Assembly (NCBI GenBank): GCA_002497075.1
Contig: DAML01000013.1
Coordinates: 1-40,932, forward strand
Length of the DNA: 40,932 bases
Reading direction: 5' to 3'
From: Methanomassiliicoccaceae archaeon UBA472
GTDB lineage: Archaea > Thermoplasmatota > Thermoplasmata > Methanomassiliicoccales > UBA472
How positions within the stretch are numbered: position 1 is the first letter of the stretch; every line of letters begins with the position of its first letter. This document shows positions 32,870-40,932 of the stretch, in pieces. Both the position numbers and the translations under genes were made by a program. The notes under the pieces are model-generated. The model was given only the letters and a program-made list of their open reading frames with translations. It was not told the origin of the DNA and did not search any database.

Positions 32870-35800
32870 ATGAAATCGTTGTTGGTTTCCATCCTGTTGC
32901 TGAGCGTCCTCTTGGTCGGCCTTCTGACCCCGTCTGGAGAGGTCGAGGCCATCTCTTACACTTTGAGGGTTGACGATCCCAACGGAGGAGAGATGATCTA
33001 CGGGGGAAGCGTATTCGTGATAAGACTATACACATCGTCCAGCGGAGGGGTGCTGGTAGTATCCTATTCCACTGACGGAGGGGCGACCTACCCCAACGAA
33101 ATATCCACGGTTTCCAATAGCGGCGGGACCACGTTGATCGATTGGTACGTCCCCAACAATGTGGATTCAACTAGCGCCAGGGTAAGGGCGGAGTGGCGCA
33201 GTGATGACGGCCCGTCCGCGATCGTCTATAGGACAGCGCAGAGCGCCGCCAACTTCACCATTCAGACCAACACGGTCCTGTCCTTCCTTGAGTTCCCCGA
33301 AACCATGTCACATGGCCGATACGAACTGATCAAATGGAATCTGCAGGACCCGGCCATGGAGGTGGGAGCACTGAACATCCAGGTCAGGTACAGGACCGGA
33401 AGCACCTGGGAGGACTGGACCTCGTTGACCGGATCGTACGCCATCATCCCGGCGGACCAGGGTGGGGTCTGGTTCATGCCCAGCTACTATGAGAGCGCCT
33501 TCGGGCAGCTAAAGCTGCGGGCTTACACAGCACTTCCGGGCGGGACGTTGCTCATGGAGATCGTCAGCGATGAGTTCGTGATCGATTCCCCTTGGATACA
33601 GTTGATGTCCCCCAACGGAGGACAGGCCCTGGTGGCTGGTGATCCCTACGAGATAACCTGGGCCACCGCCAACGATCCTACCGGAATAATCATCGGGATC
33701 GGTCTTCAATACTCCGTCAACAGCGGATCGTCCTGGAACTTCATCACCATGGACACAGCTAACGATTTCAGTTATCTATGGACGGTCCCCGCGGCCTATT
33801 CCGATGACGTTCGTGTCAAAGTGATAGCGCACTATAGCGAACTGGACATGGAGCTCGCCTCGGACATGAGCGACGGTGATTGCAGGATCATAGGCAGCAA
33901 CGAGCCCTCGATCACGCTGATCGCCCCCAACCCTTACGTTCCTGGAGCCATCGTGCTGTTCGGAGGGGAGACGACGATAATTAGGTGGAGCGTCACCAAT
34001 CTTCCTGGGGCCATAGACGCGGTGAAGATCCGTCTTTCGACGGACGGCGGAACCTCGTATGGCCTTATTGCGACCACTGTCTCGAGCGCTACGACCTATA
34101 GCTGGACAGTTCCTATGCTGGACACCAGGACCGCCAAGATACAGATCGAGATGGACCCGGCGGTCGGTAGCTCGCAATTCTCTGAGAGCGCCAATCCGTT
34201 CTACATTTTCACCGAGACCGCATGGAACCGGCCGCCGGTGGCCATGGCCCCCAATAGCCTCAGTGCGCAGGAAGGTGCCTTGGTGACCCTGGATGGTTCG
34301 GATAGCTACGATCCCGATGAAGATGCACTGTTCTACTATTGGGAACAGGTGGATTCCCTTGGGTTCGATGTCGAGCTGTCCGATCCCTACGACGATAGCC
34401 CGACCTTCCGGGCCAGCATTGACGATTACAGCGTGAGCCTGGTGTTCCAGCTGACGGTGAGCGACGGTGAGGACATTGAAATTCCGCATTACACGGACAA
34501 CATCAAAAGGACCAGTGTCCTGATCACGCCTTCCGGTCCGACCATCACCGGGTTCACGCCCGCTGGCGGATACGAGGGCACGGATGTCTGCATCACCGGG
34601 ACGAACCTCATGGGAGGTCAGATACGCATAGGAGGCGTGCTGACGGCGACCATCACCGGCGCCAGCCCGGCGAACCCCAACCCCGACGAATCGTTCAACT
34701 TCACCCTGGTATCGGGCATTCCCCCCCTCCCGGCATCCATAACGGTCACCACCGCCGCGGGAACCGCGGAATCCGAGGAGGATTTCGAGGTGTACCCATA
34801 CCCCTGGTACTCCCTGGACTACGGCTTCACCTTCGGCAACTGTGACAAGGATTACCTGTCATACCCCTGGCTGTTCTGGGAGACCGGAGATTACCAACGC
34901 ACCTTCGGGGACGATGTCTACCTGAGCCTCTGGATCTGCCTGGGGATACCGTATTGGACGCCTTCGGATGGCTGGGAATGCTGGGGCTACATGCTCTCCC
35001 AGCCCATCTGCCCCGATCCGCTGGCGGCCCTGTGGTACGGGATCGCCTACTGCCACCTGGCGCAGGGAGGGGAATGCTTCGGACTGAGCGCGGTGAACCT
35101 GGAGCTGTACCTTGACCAGCTGCAGCCCAACGAGATACAGCCAGGCGTCTATGATATCGACGATCTGGAGAACATCGGCGCCCTGCGCACGCGGGTCGAC
35201 TACATGCACGGCTCGCAGGTCTCCGCCGAATGCTGTCATTATTGGGTGGCCGAGCACCTCTACAACCTGGTCCCCGCCATATACGGCGTTTCCGGCATGG
35301 GGCTGGTTCTCAAGGCCATCGAGAACTCCATTGACGACGGCGATCTGGGCATAATCTCCATCGTGGACGGGAGCAAGGGGCACATACTGGTGCCGTACGC
35401 CACCGTGAACGTGGACTCGGACACCACCCGGGTGTACGTATGGGACATAAACAAGCCGGAATGGTCGACGGACGCTTCGGCGGAAGCTGCCCTGGAGGAT
35501 ACCGACGCCAACATGAACCACCCGCCTTACATCGAGATCGACCGTGACGGCGCATACTGGGAATGGTCCTATTACTTCGGGCCTGGCCAGGGTTGGTGGG
35601 GCGGTTCGATGGGACTGACCTTCGTGCACTCCGACACCGTGCTGGGCGACCGTTCCCTGCCGACCACCCTGGACGGTCTGTTCTCATTGGTCTTCGGTTG
35701 CGCCTCCGGTTCCGTGGAGGATGACGAGGGTAACGTCATGGAGCTGCTTGAAAACGGCACCTACCGCATGGAGATCGAGGGAGGTTCGCCTTTCACCCTG

Positions 35801-36487
35801 CACTCCGGCCTGGCTGGCGGGACCTACGCCTACTACCTGCCGAACGGCAACTACACCACGCATATTTCCGGCCATGAGGCGGGATTGTACAATTGCACCC
35901 TGTTCGTTGGTAACAAGTCCGCTTACGCCATAGAGAACGCCGGGGCGGAGAACGGCACGGAGGATTCCCTGCGGCTCTGGCAGAAGGAAGGAAACCCATT
36001 CTTGGGCCGCATGACCTACCGGACCTCGGACGAGGAGAAGAGATACTCGGCCACCATGATCAAGCAGTTCGGAGAAAGGGACCGCGTCTTCAAGATACTC
36101 AATGCCACCATATTCGATGACAGCATGGCGGTGATCAACACCACGGACGATTGCGGGAAGCTGATATTCCATAACGACGGCCCGCACCGCTTCACCTTCG
36201 ACGTGCGCTTCCAGGGGAACGTGCTGAGCGAAGAGGCCTGGGAAAGGTTGAACGGGACCCTTACCGATATTCCGACCTGCGAGGCCTTCGGCATAGAGAT
36301 CGGGCCGGACGAGACGCTCACCATATACCCGAGCGACTGGCTGGACCTGGAGGCGGCCGAGGTCATCGTGGAGAGGGAGGGCGGCGACGGGTTCGACATC
36401 ATGCTCCTGGTCCTTGTCATAGGCATCATGGTCGTAGCTGTGGCGGCCGTGTGGTACCTGATCGTTCGTCGGAGAAGGAAGGGTTAG
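32870..36487 (+). CDS. Large surface protein with Ig-like modules and a papain-like domain
   Basis: A 1205-residue secreted protein. Order: signal peptide (1-27, MKSLLVSILLLSVLLVGLL), three Kre9-like Ig modules with PNGG...GGS...I.W patterns (about 35, 247 and 353), a PKD/REJ-like module (452-550), an IPT/TIG domain (556-640), a papain-like domain (about 645-870) and a C-terminal region ending in a transmembrane helix (MLLVLVIGIMVVAVAAVWYL) with RRRRKG inside. Catalytic candidates are Cys736 (GGECFGLS), His838 (GHILVPYA) and Asp859 or Asn861 (VWDINKP). The upstream frame to 32591 has no signal-like start and is AT-rich, so ATG 32870 is preferred. Its stop overlaps the opposing regulator by 4 bases. 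Probable surface-anchored peptidase or cross-linking enzyme; activity not proven. Confidence 0.8.
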   Translation: MKSLLVSILLLSVLLVGLLTPSGEVEAISYTLRVDDPNGGEMIYGGSVFVIRLYTSSSGGVLVVSYSTDGGATYPNEISTVSNSGGTTLIDWYVPNNVDSTSARVRAEWRSDDGPSAIVYRTAQSAANFTIQTNTVLSFLEFPETMSHGRYELIKWNLQDPAMEVGALNIQVRYRTGSTWEDWTSLTGSYAIIPADQGGVWFMPSYYESAFGQLKLRAYTALPGGTLLMEIVSDEFVIDSPWIQLMSPNGGQALVAGDPYEITWATANDPTGIIIGIGLQYSVNSGSSWNFITMDTANDFSYLWTVPAAYSDDVRVKVIAHYSELDMELASDMSDGDCRIIGSNEPSITLIAPNPYVPGAIVLFGGETTIIRWSVTNLPGAIDAVKIRLSTDGGTSYGLIATTVSSATTYSWTVPMLDTRTAKIQIEMDPAVGSSQFSESANPFYIFTETAWNRPPVAMAPNSLSAQEGALVTLDGSDSYDPDEDALFYYWEQVDSLGFDVELSDPYDDSPTFRASIDDYSVSLVFQLTVSDGEDIEIPHYTDNIKRTSVLITPSGPTITGFTPAGGYEGTDVCITGTNLMGGQIRIGGVLTATITGASPANPNPDESFNFTLVSGIPPLPASITVTTAAGTAESEEDFEVYPYPWYSLDYGFTFGNCDKDYLSYPWLFWETGDYQRTFGDDVYLSLWICLGIPYWTPSDGWECWGYMLSQPICPDPLAALWYGIAYCHLAQGGECFGLSAVNLELYLDQLQPNEIQPGVYDIDDLENIGALRTRVDYMHGSQVSAECCHYWVAEHLYNLVPAIYGVSGMGLVLKAIENSIDDGDLGIISIVDGSKGHILVPYATVNVDSDTTRVYVWDINKPEWSTDASAEAALEDTDANMNHPPYIEIDRDGAYWEWSYYFGPGQGWWGGSMGLTFVHSDTVLGDRSLPTTLDGLFSLVFGCASGSVEDDEGNVMELLENGTYRMEIEGGSPFTLHSGLAGGTYAYYLPNGNYTTHISGHEAGLYNCTLFVGNKSAYAIENAGAENGTEDSLRLWQKEGNPFLGRMTYRTSDEEKRYSATMIKQFGERDRVFKILNATIFDDSMAVINTTDDCGKLIFHNDGPHRFTFDVRFQGNVLSEEAWERLNGTLTDIPTCEAFGIEIGPDETLTIYPSDWLDLEAAEVIVEREGGDGFDIMLLVLVIGIMVVAVAAVWYLIVRRRRKG

Positions 36488-37230
36488 ATGGAGAGCCTCT
36501 GGGAGAAGAGCCCCATCAGGTCCAGCGCAGCCCTTCCTCGGGGAGTGATCGAATAGTCCCCACGGTTCCGCTGCTTGGAAACGTAACCTTCGTCCAACAA
36601 AGGCCGCAGGTGGAACTGCAAGTGCCCCGTCCTCATGTCTAGCTCGCGGCTCAGATCGGTGAAGGTCCGGTTCCGAATGCCTAATGCCCGCAGCACCTGC
36701 AAACGGGCGGGATGGGCCAGGGGAGTGATCATTCGGGAAACCTTCCCCAGGTCGACCGGTTCGTTTGAGACATGCCGCTCCTCATTGGTCATCGGGCCGC
36801 GGATCTTCTCGTGTATCCTTTGCATGAATGTCACCAGCGACCTCATGTCCCTGACCATGGCCATCTGGAGGTCATGGCATTCGCGATTTTTGCAGGGAGA
36901 ATGCAATCCGCCTATCAACGCCTCGACCCGATCGATCTCGTCCATCGCCGTCTGGTAATCATCCTTGAGAAAGCAAGAGGACATCCCTTGAAAGATAGCG
37001 TCCAGCTCTTTGCGACATTCCTTGCGGTGGGGACAGGAGGAAAGGCAGTCTATCCGGTCCATGTTCGACGCGAGATAATCCTCATAGTGATCGGCGATCA
37101 CGTATTGTACTTGGGTCAGCACCACCTTTTTAAAATCCTCGTAGCGCACGCTGAGCATGGTATGGTTTAGTTCGTCTATCTCCGCCTTCAACTGGTCCAG
37201 GGACCTCGCCACATCCGCTTCGCTGCCCAT
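36484..37230 (-). CDS. Winged-helix transcription regulator with Cys-rich sensor domain
   Basis: A 248-residue protein. Residues 165-248 form an ArsR-like winged helix (HPARLQVLRALGIRNRTFTD and MRTGHLQFHLRPLLDEGYVS). The N-terminal half is helical and carries six Cys: 62, 66, 72 (CLSSCPHRKEC), 86, 113 and 118 (CKNREC), likely a metal, Fe-S or redox sensor. ATG 37230 is chosen; TTG 37239 is an alternative. Promoter DNA with several TATA-like stretches (ATTAATATTATG) is shared with the divergent small Cys-rich gene, so it probably regulates that gene and itself. Confidence 0.85.
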   Translation of the reverse strand: MGSEADVARSLDQLKAEIDELNHTMLSVRYEDFKKVVLTQVQYVIADHYEDYLASNMDRIDCLSSCPHRKECRKELDAIFQGMSSCFLKDDYQTAMDEIDRVEALIGGLHSPCKNRECHDLQMAMVRDMRSLVTFMQRIHEKIRGPMTNEERHVSNEPVDLGKVSRMITPLAHPARLQVLRALGIRNRTFTDLSRELDMRTGHLQFHLRPLLDEGYVSKQRNRGDYSITPRGRAALDLMGLFSQRLSI

Positions 37231-37300
37231 TTTAGTCAAGTGTTATATTAATTCATAATATTAATGTATTATTCTATTTCTCCTGGTATTAGGTGAAAAA

Positions 37301-37492
37301 ATGGAGTTCAAGGATTTCGTGCAGAACGCCAGCAAGGAACAGTTGACCGCATTGGGCACCCTGGGCGGGTGGATGCAGGAGAAAATGCCGCTGTATTGCA
37401 CCTGCGCCTCCAAGTGCAACCAGAACTGTCAATTGGTCCGGGAGCTCAATGAAGCATTCATGCTGGCCGGCCAACGCCTGCAATCGATGTGA
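37301..37492 (+). CDS. Small Cys-rich protein next to the regulator
   Basis: A 63-residue protein with CTCASKCNQNC (Cys33, 35, 39, 43) flanked by helices. It could bind a metal or cluster. AGGTGAAAAAATG gives a good ribosome-binding site at the start. It is divergent from the Cys-rich winged-helix regulator with about 70 bases between, the layout of a regulator and its target. No family recognised. The following stretch to 37656 holds only the promoter of the next gene. Confidence 0.72.
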   Translation: MEFKDFVQNASKEQLTALGTLGGWMQEKMPLYCTCASKCNQNCQLVRELNEAFMLAGQRLQSM

Positions 37493-37656
37493 GCCTCCCC
37501 TATCCGCGGACCCTGACGGGCTCCCGCGGCCTTTCCTCACTTTTTCATCGGTCGGGATGCGTTCCGAGCCGTCGCGTTTTTTAAAATACTTTGATAAATC
37601 TATATGAGTCTGGGTGGAACGGAACATTGGCCCAGGCCGTTCTGGAGCTCATGAAC

Positions 37657-40293
37657 ATGGCAGTACAGGAAGAGGTTTCGAACACCGGGCTTCCCGGCCT
37701 GGACAGGATCCTGGAACGGGTCCAATTGGGGGACAACGTGGTCTTACAGGTCGACTCCATAGACGATTACGTGAAGTTCGTTACCCCCTTCTGCCATGAA
37801 GCGGTACGCCAGCACCGTCCGCTCATCTACTTCCGCTTCGCCGACCATCGCCCGGTCGTACCGGAGGACAGCGAGGCCGAGGTCCACGTTCTGAAGCCTA
37901 ATGAGGGGTTCGAACTCTTCATCTCCGAGATCCTGAACATCATTGACCGCAAGGGAAAGGGAGCGTTCTACGTGTTCGATTGCCTTTCCGACCTCTCCGT
38001 CGATTGGTACAGCGACCGCATGCTGGGCAACTTCTTCATGCTGGCATGCCCGTACCTGTTCACCTACGACACGGTCGCTTATTTCGCTTTGATACGTAAT
38101 CACCACACCCCGTTCGCCATCGATGCCATACACGGGACCTCTCAGGTGGTCATAGACATTCATTCCAAGGATGAGTGCATCTACGTGCACCCGCTCAAGG
38201 TGGACGGACGCCGCTCTCCGACCATGTACATGCTCCACCGCTGGGAGGCGGAGGACTTCGTTCCTGTTCTCAACAGCACCACCACCGCGGAGGTCCTCAC
38301 CGGGGTGCCGCAACCCTGGCTGGACTACTCGATGCATCAGCAGGACATCTGGACCATGAGCTTCCTGAAGGCTCAGGAGTTCGTGGAGACCAATGATGTC
38401 GAAAGGATTACAGACCAAACATGTGACATCCTTTTCCTGCGATTGATGCGCATGGCTGTGACCAGGGATGCCCGGCTCATGAAATTGATACAGCGATACC
38501 TGGAGTTCCCGGACCTGGTGGACATAGGCAAGAGGATGATAGGGACGGGGCTCATAGGCGGCAAGTCCGTGGGCATGCTGCTGGCTCGGGCGATCCTGAA
38601 AAAGAACGATCCCGAGTGGAGATGCCGGCTGGAACCCCACGATTCCTTCTACATCGGTTCCGATGTCTATTACACATACCTGAGCCAGAACGGATGCTGG
38701 TGGATACGCCGTAAGCTGAACGACCCGGCCTCCGGTTTTCTCATGGATGAACAGGACAAGGAGAGGATGCTGAGCGGAACGTTCCCGGCGGACATCGTGG
38801 ACCAGTTCAAGAAGATGCTGGATTACTTCGGTCAATCGCCGATCATCGTACGATCGTCCAGCTTGCTAGAGGACGCCTACGGGAACGCTTTCTCAGGGAA
38901 GTACGAGAGCGTTTTCCTGGCCAATCAGGGAACGCCGCAGGAGAGATTGGACAATTTCCTGGACGCTGTTCGACGAGTTTATACCAGTACTATGGACCAG
39001 GAGGCACTGGCTTACCGGGCTCACTGGGGCTTGCTCGAGAGGGACGAACAGATGGCCGTGCTGGTGCAGCGGGTGTCCGGCTCCGTCTATGGGGAGATGT
39101 TCTTCCCCCAGGTGGCCGGCGTCGGGATATCTTTCAATCCATACGTCTGGAACAAGGAGATCGACCCCAAGGCCGGGATGATGCGTTTGGTCTTCGGCCT
39201 GGGCACCAGAGCCGTGGACAGAGTGGATGACGACTACACCAGGATCGTGGCCATGAACGCGCCCTTGCGCCGTCCGGAGGGCTGCTCGCAGGACGTGGGC
39301 AAGTACTCCCAGAAAAGGAGCGACGTCATCGATATGAGGGGCAATCGCCTAGCGTCGTTACCATTCGAAGACATCGTCAAGCAGTTCCCGAACCTCCCTA
39401 TAGACATATTCGCCTCCCGGGACCTGGAGCTGGAAAGAAGGGTCGCGGAGTACGGAGGGAAGGACGCGTTCTCCTGGATACTGACCTTCGATGAGCTCCT
39501 TTCCAAAGGTACGTTCGTGCAGAACATGAGGGAGATGATGAGGGTTCTGGAGAGCGCTTATGATCACCCGGTGGACATCGAATTCACGACAAATTTCAAC
39601 GATCTGGATGATTACCGGATCAATCTGCTGCAGTGCCGGCCCTTCCAGGCCAAGGGCGGAATCCTCTCATTGCAATCCAAGTGCAGCGTTGCCTCAGAAA
39701 GAACCGTTTTAGGTTCGGTCGGTCACCTCATCGGCAGCTCCCGGTCGGTCATCGTTGACCGCGTCATCTTCATCGCGCCGGAAACTTACAGCGAGATGCG
39801 CATGACCGATCGGTACGCCGTCGCCAGGCTGGTCGGCAAGCTTACCCATCTGAAGGACCTGGGAGACCGGCCTACGATATTGTTAGCCGGCCCGGGCAGG
39901 TGGGCGACCACCTCCCCGGAGATGGGCGTGCCAGTGTCATTTTCGGAAATTAACACCGTATCCATACTGTGCGAGATACTGTCCATGCACGAGGGTCTGG
40001 TGCCTGAAGCTTCGCTGGGGACCCATTTCTTCAACGATCTGGTGGAATCGGACATGGTCTATTGCGCCGTGCGCCCGGGGAAGGAAGGCAGTGTCATCGA
40101 CCGGGAGTTCTTCGATAGCGCCACGAACCATCTGTCATCCCTATTGCCAGAGGCGGCCTCTTTCGAGAACGCCATCAGGGTGATCGATGCGGATGATTAC
40201 AAGATGCGCCTTTGCTCGGACGTGATGAAACAGACCTTCGCGCTGTACATCGATCCCAAGGAGAAACTGAAGAAGGAAACGCACGATCCATGA
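37657..40293 (+). CDS. PEP/pyruvate-binding (PPDK N-terminal-like) protein with degenerate KaiC-like front
   Basis: An 878-residue protein. Residues 1-200 look like a RecA/KaiC fold (TGLPGLDRILERVQLGDNVV, then ALIYF-type and FYVFDCLSDLS strands), but the Walker A loop is replaced by LGDNVVLQVD, so it should not bind ATP normally. The middle has the ATP-grasp PEP-binding module: GLIGGKSVGMLLARAI (about 303-318), IIVRSSSLLEDAYGNAFSGK and GKYESVFLANQG. The swivelling phosphohistidine domain and the TIM barrel of PEP synthase are absent, so it is not ppsA. C-terminal function unknown. ATG 37657 has GGAG 9 bases ahead; TTG 37627 and ATG 37651 are alternatives. Confidence 0.8.
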   Translation: MAVQEEVSNTGLPGLDRILERVQLGDNVVLQVDSIDDYVKFVTPFCHEAVRQHRPLIYFRFADHRPVVPEDSEAEVHVLKPNEGFELFISEILNIIDRKGKGAFYVFDCLSDLSVDWYSDRMLGNFFMLACPYLFTYDTVAYFALIRNHHTPFAIDAIHGTSQVVIDIHSKDECIYVHPLKVDGRRSPTMYMLHRWEAEDFVPVLNSTTTAEVLTGVPQPWLDYSMHQQDIWTMSFLKAQEFVETNDVERITDQTCDILFLRLMRMAVTRDARLMKLIQRYLEFPDLVDIGKRMIGTGLIGGKSVGMLLARAILKKNDPEWRCRLEPHDSFYIGSDVYYTYLSQNGCWWIRRKLNDPASGFLMDEQDKERMLSGTFPADIVDQFKKMLDYFGQSPIIVRSSSLLEDAYGNAFSGKYESVFLANQGTPQERLDNFLDAVRRVYTSTMDQEALAYRAHWGLLERDEQMAVLVQRVSGSVYGEMFFPQVAGVGISFNPYVWNKEIDPKAGMMRLVFGLGTRAVDRVDDDYTRIVAMNAPLRRPEGCSQDVGKYSQKRSDVIDMRGNRLASLPFEDIVKQFPNLPIDIFASRDLELERRVAEYGGKDAFSWILTFDELLSKGTFVQNMREMMRVLESAYDHPVDIEFTTNFNDLDDYRINLLQCRPFQAKGGILSLQSKCSVASERTVLGSVGHLIGSSRSVIVDRVIFIAPETYSEMRMTDRYAVARLVGKLTHLKDLGDRPTILLAGPGRWATTSPEMGVPVSFSEINTVSILCEILSMHEGLVPEASLGTHFFNDLVESDMVYCAVRPGKEGSVIDREFFDSATNHLSSLLPEAASFENAIRVIDADDYKMRLCSDVMKQTFALYIDPKEKLKKETHDP

Positions 40294-40297
40294 AAAA

Positions 40298-40384
40298 TGG
40301 TGCGGGGGTTGGGATTTGAACCCAAGGACCACTAAGGACTAGACCCTCAATCTAGCGCCGTTGGCCAAGCTTGGCTACCCCCGC
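40298..40384 (-). tRNA. tRNA-Leu, anticodon GAG, CCA encoded
   Basis: Acceptor GCGGGGG pairs with CCCCCGC, discriminator A, CCA encoded. D arm is the same as in tRNA-Leu(UAG). Anticodon stem CTAGA/TCTAG encloses TTGAGGG, giving GAG. Long variable arm, T stem TTGGG/CCCAA with loop TTCAAAT. No intron. A minus-strand AGATTAATAACC box is centred about 32 bases upstream. Confidence 0.94.
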
Positions 40385-40490
40385 GGGCTTTTTTGGGAAT
40401 GTAGGATGCGGTTATTAATCTTTGCATGAACGCCTGGTCACCCGGTGTGCGAACTGGACGCTGAGCTTACGTTCACGCCATTTCAACTTG

Positions 40491-40498
40491 TTTAAATA
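40491..40498 (+). promoter_or_regulatory. TATA box of RNase P RNA
   Basis: TTTAAATA is centred about 26 bases before the first base of the P1 helix of the RNA, the expected distance for archaeal promoters. Confidence 0.7.
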
Positions 40499-40520
40499 GG
40501 GGTTTTTCATAGGTAACATC

Positions 40521-40820
40521 GTCGGGAGAGGGAGAGCGACTGACGGTAGGGCCTTCGGGCCCAGCTGAGGAAGGTCCCTCCTCCATGAGAAAGGTGGACC
40601 GCGAAAGTGGATTGGCGAGAGCCAAGGCAAGGGCACAGAAACGGCACAGCCCCGGGGTAGTATGAATCGCTTGGCGAGGACGTTCCCCGGGGACCTGGTG
40701 AAACGGCGACCCCCCACCGGAGCAAGCCCAAACAGCCGGAATGACAGCTCAGGACCGGCGGGTAGGGCGCGCAGTTGAATGTCGCCTGAAACAGAAGGGG
40801 GCCTACTACCCTCACCCGAC
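40521..40820 (+). ncRNA. rnpB: RNase P RNA (archaeal)
   Basis: The catalytic RNA that removes tRNA 5' leaders. P1 is GTCGGG (40521-40526) with CCCGAC (40815-40820). Conserved regions are present: GAGGAAGGTCC (CR I), GCACAGAAACGG (CR II/III), GAGCAAGCCCAAACAGC, and ACAGAAGGGGGCCTACTACC (CR V). The ends are set by P1 and by the promoter, and could be off by a few bases. Confidence 0.93.
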
Positions 40821-40918
40821 ACCTGGCCCGTTCTTACAGCGGTATTTTACTATTGTTCACGCTGTTCTCTCAGCTCACCTTGACCTACTCACATCTGCTG
40901 GTAGAATCGAGGGGAAAA

Positions 40919-40932
40919 ATGAACGACAAGGA
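40919..40932 (+). CDS. Start of a gene cut by the window end
   Basis: ATGAACGACAAG is preceded by GAGGGGAAAA, a fair ribosome-binding site, and the window ends after four codons. Its product cannot be told. Confidence 0.45.

Noticed and set aside
34859..36187. Minus-strand frames within the surface protein
   Set aside because: Antisense shadows in GC-rich coding DNA.
37744..38835. 363-residue minus-strand frame opposite the PEP-binding gene
   Set aside because: Shadow of a well-supported gene; no family features.
37657..40293. Phosphoenolpyruvate synthase
   Set aside because: The phosphohistidine and TIM-barrel domains are missing.
40415..40822. Minus-strand frames of 135 and 102 residues
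   Set aside because: They lie opposite RNase P RNA, whose conserved motifs explain the sequence.
1..40932. CRISPR array, insertion sequence or rRNA
   Set aside because: No regularly spaced repeats, transposase motifs or rRNA signatures seen.

Overview
The window is archaeal chromosomal DNA. The marks are an archaeal RNase P RNA, a proteasome beta subunit with a short propeptide, the aCPSF1/FttA beta-CASP termination nuclease, A/T-rich TATA boxes about 26 nt before many start codons, GGTGATC-type ribosome binding sites and two tRNA-Leu genes with an encoded CCA. The proteasome subunit reads closest to the Thermoplasma type that I remember. The sequence is GC-rich, so a Thermoplasmata relative such as Methanomassiliicoccales or an uncultured lineage is my inference; no methanogenesis gene is present to settle it (FmdE-like proteins occur widely).

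Layout. 1-880: a small possible DNA-binding protein next to a gene-poor stretch with two inverted GT/G-tract arms. 877-9449: mostly housekeeping genes: SSAT-like acetyltransferase, citrate synthase, a GyrI-like protein, an aminotransferase, a cation efflux protein, a PRC-barrel gene broken by an in-frame TGA and a tandem HD-domain protein. 9450-13223: a zinc-ribbon protein divergent from a tandem ribbon-helix-helix regulator, followed by a C-terminally truncated FtsZ-like GTPase, an ATP-NAD kinase-like protein, an exosome-associated RNA-binding protein and tRNA-Leu(UAG). 13257-20417: small secreted, zinc-binding and membrane proteins, including a BspA-type leucine-rich-repeat surface protein, a CBS-pair protein and a DedA protein. 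20414-27231: a type IV pilus-like cluster. Two pilin-like genes are on the minus strand; a U32 peptidase-family gene lies between them and a plus-strand set of Cys-rich protein, secretion ATPase and duplicated TadC-type platform protein. 27185-32565: FmdE-like, DUF2085-like, psmB, fttA and an M32 carboxypeptidase. 32566-37492: a 1205-residue surface protein with a likely papain-like domain, a Cys-rich winged-helix regulator and a divergent small Cys-rich protein. 37657-40932: a PEP/pyruvate-binding protein with a degenerate KaiC-like front end, tRNA-Leu(GAG), RNase P RNA and the first codons of another gene.

The points that most deserve a second look are the RHH/FtsZ-like pair with its TGACA repeats, the TGA at a Trp position of the PRC-barrel gene, the surface protein with a predicted cysteine-peptidase domain, the inverted G-tract arms at the left end, and the Cys-rich regulator paired with a small Cys-rich protein. 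All family assignments come from reading motifs by eye; no database search was run.
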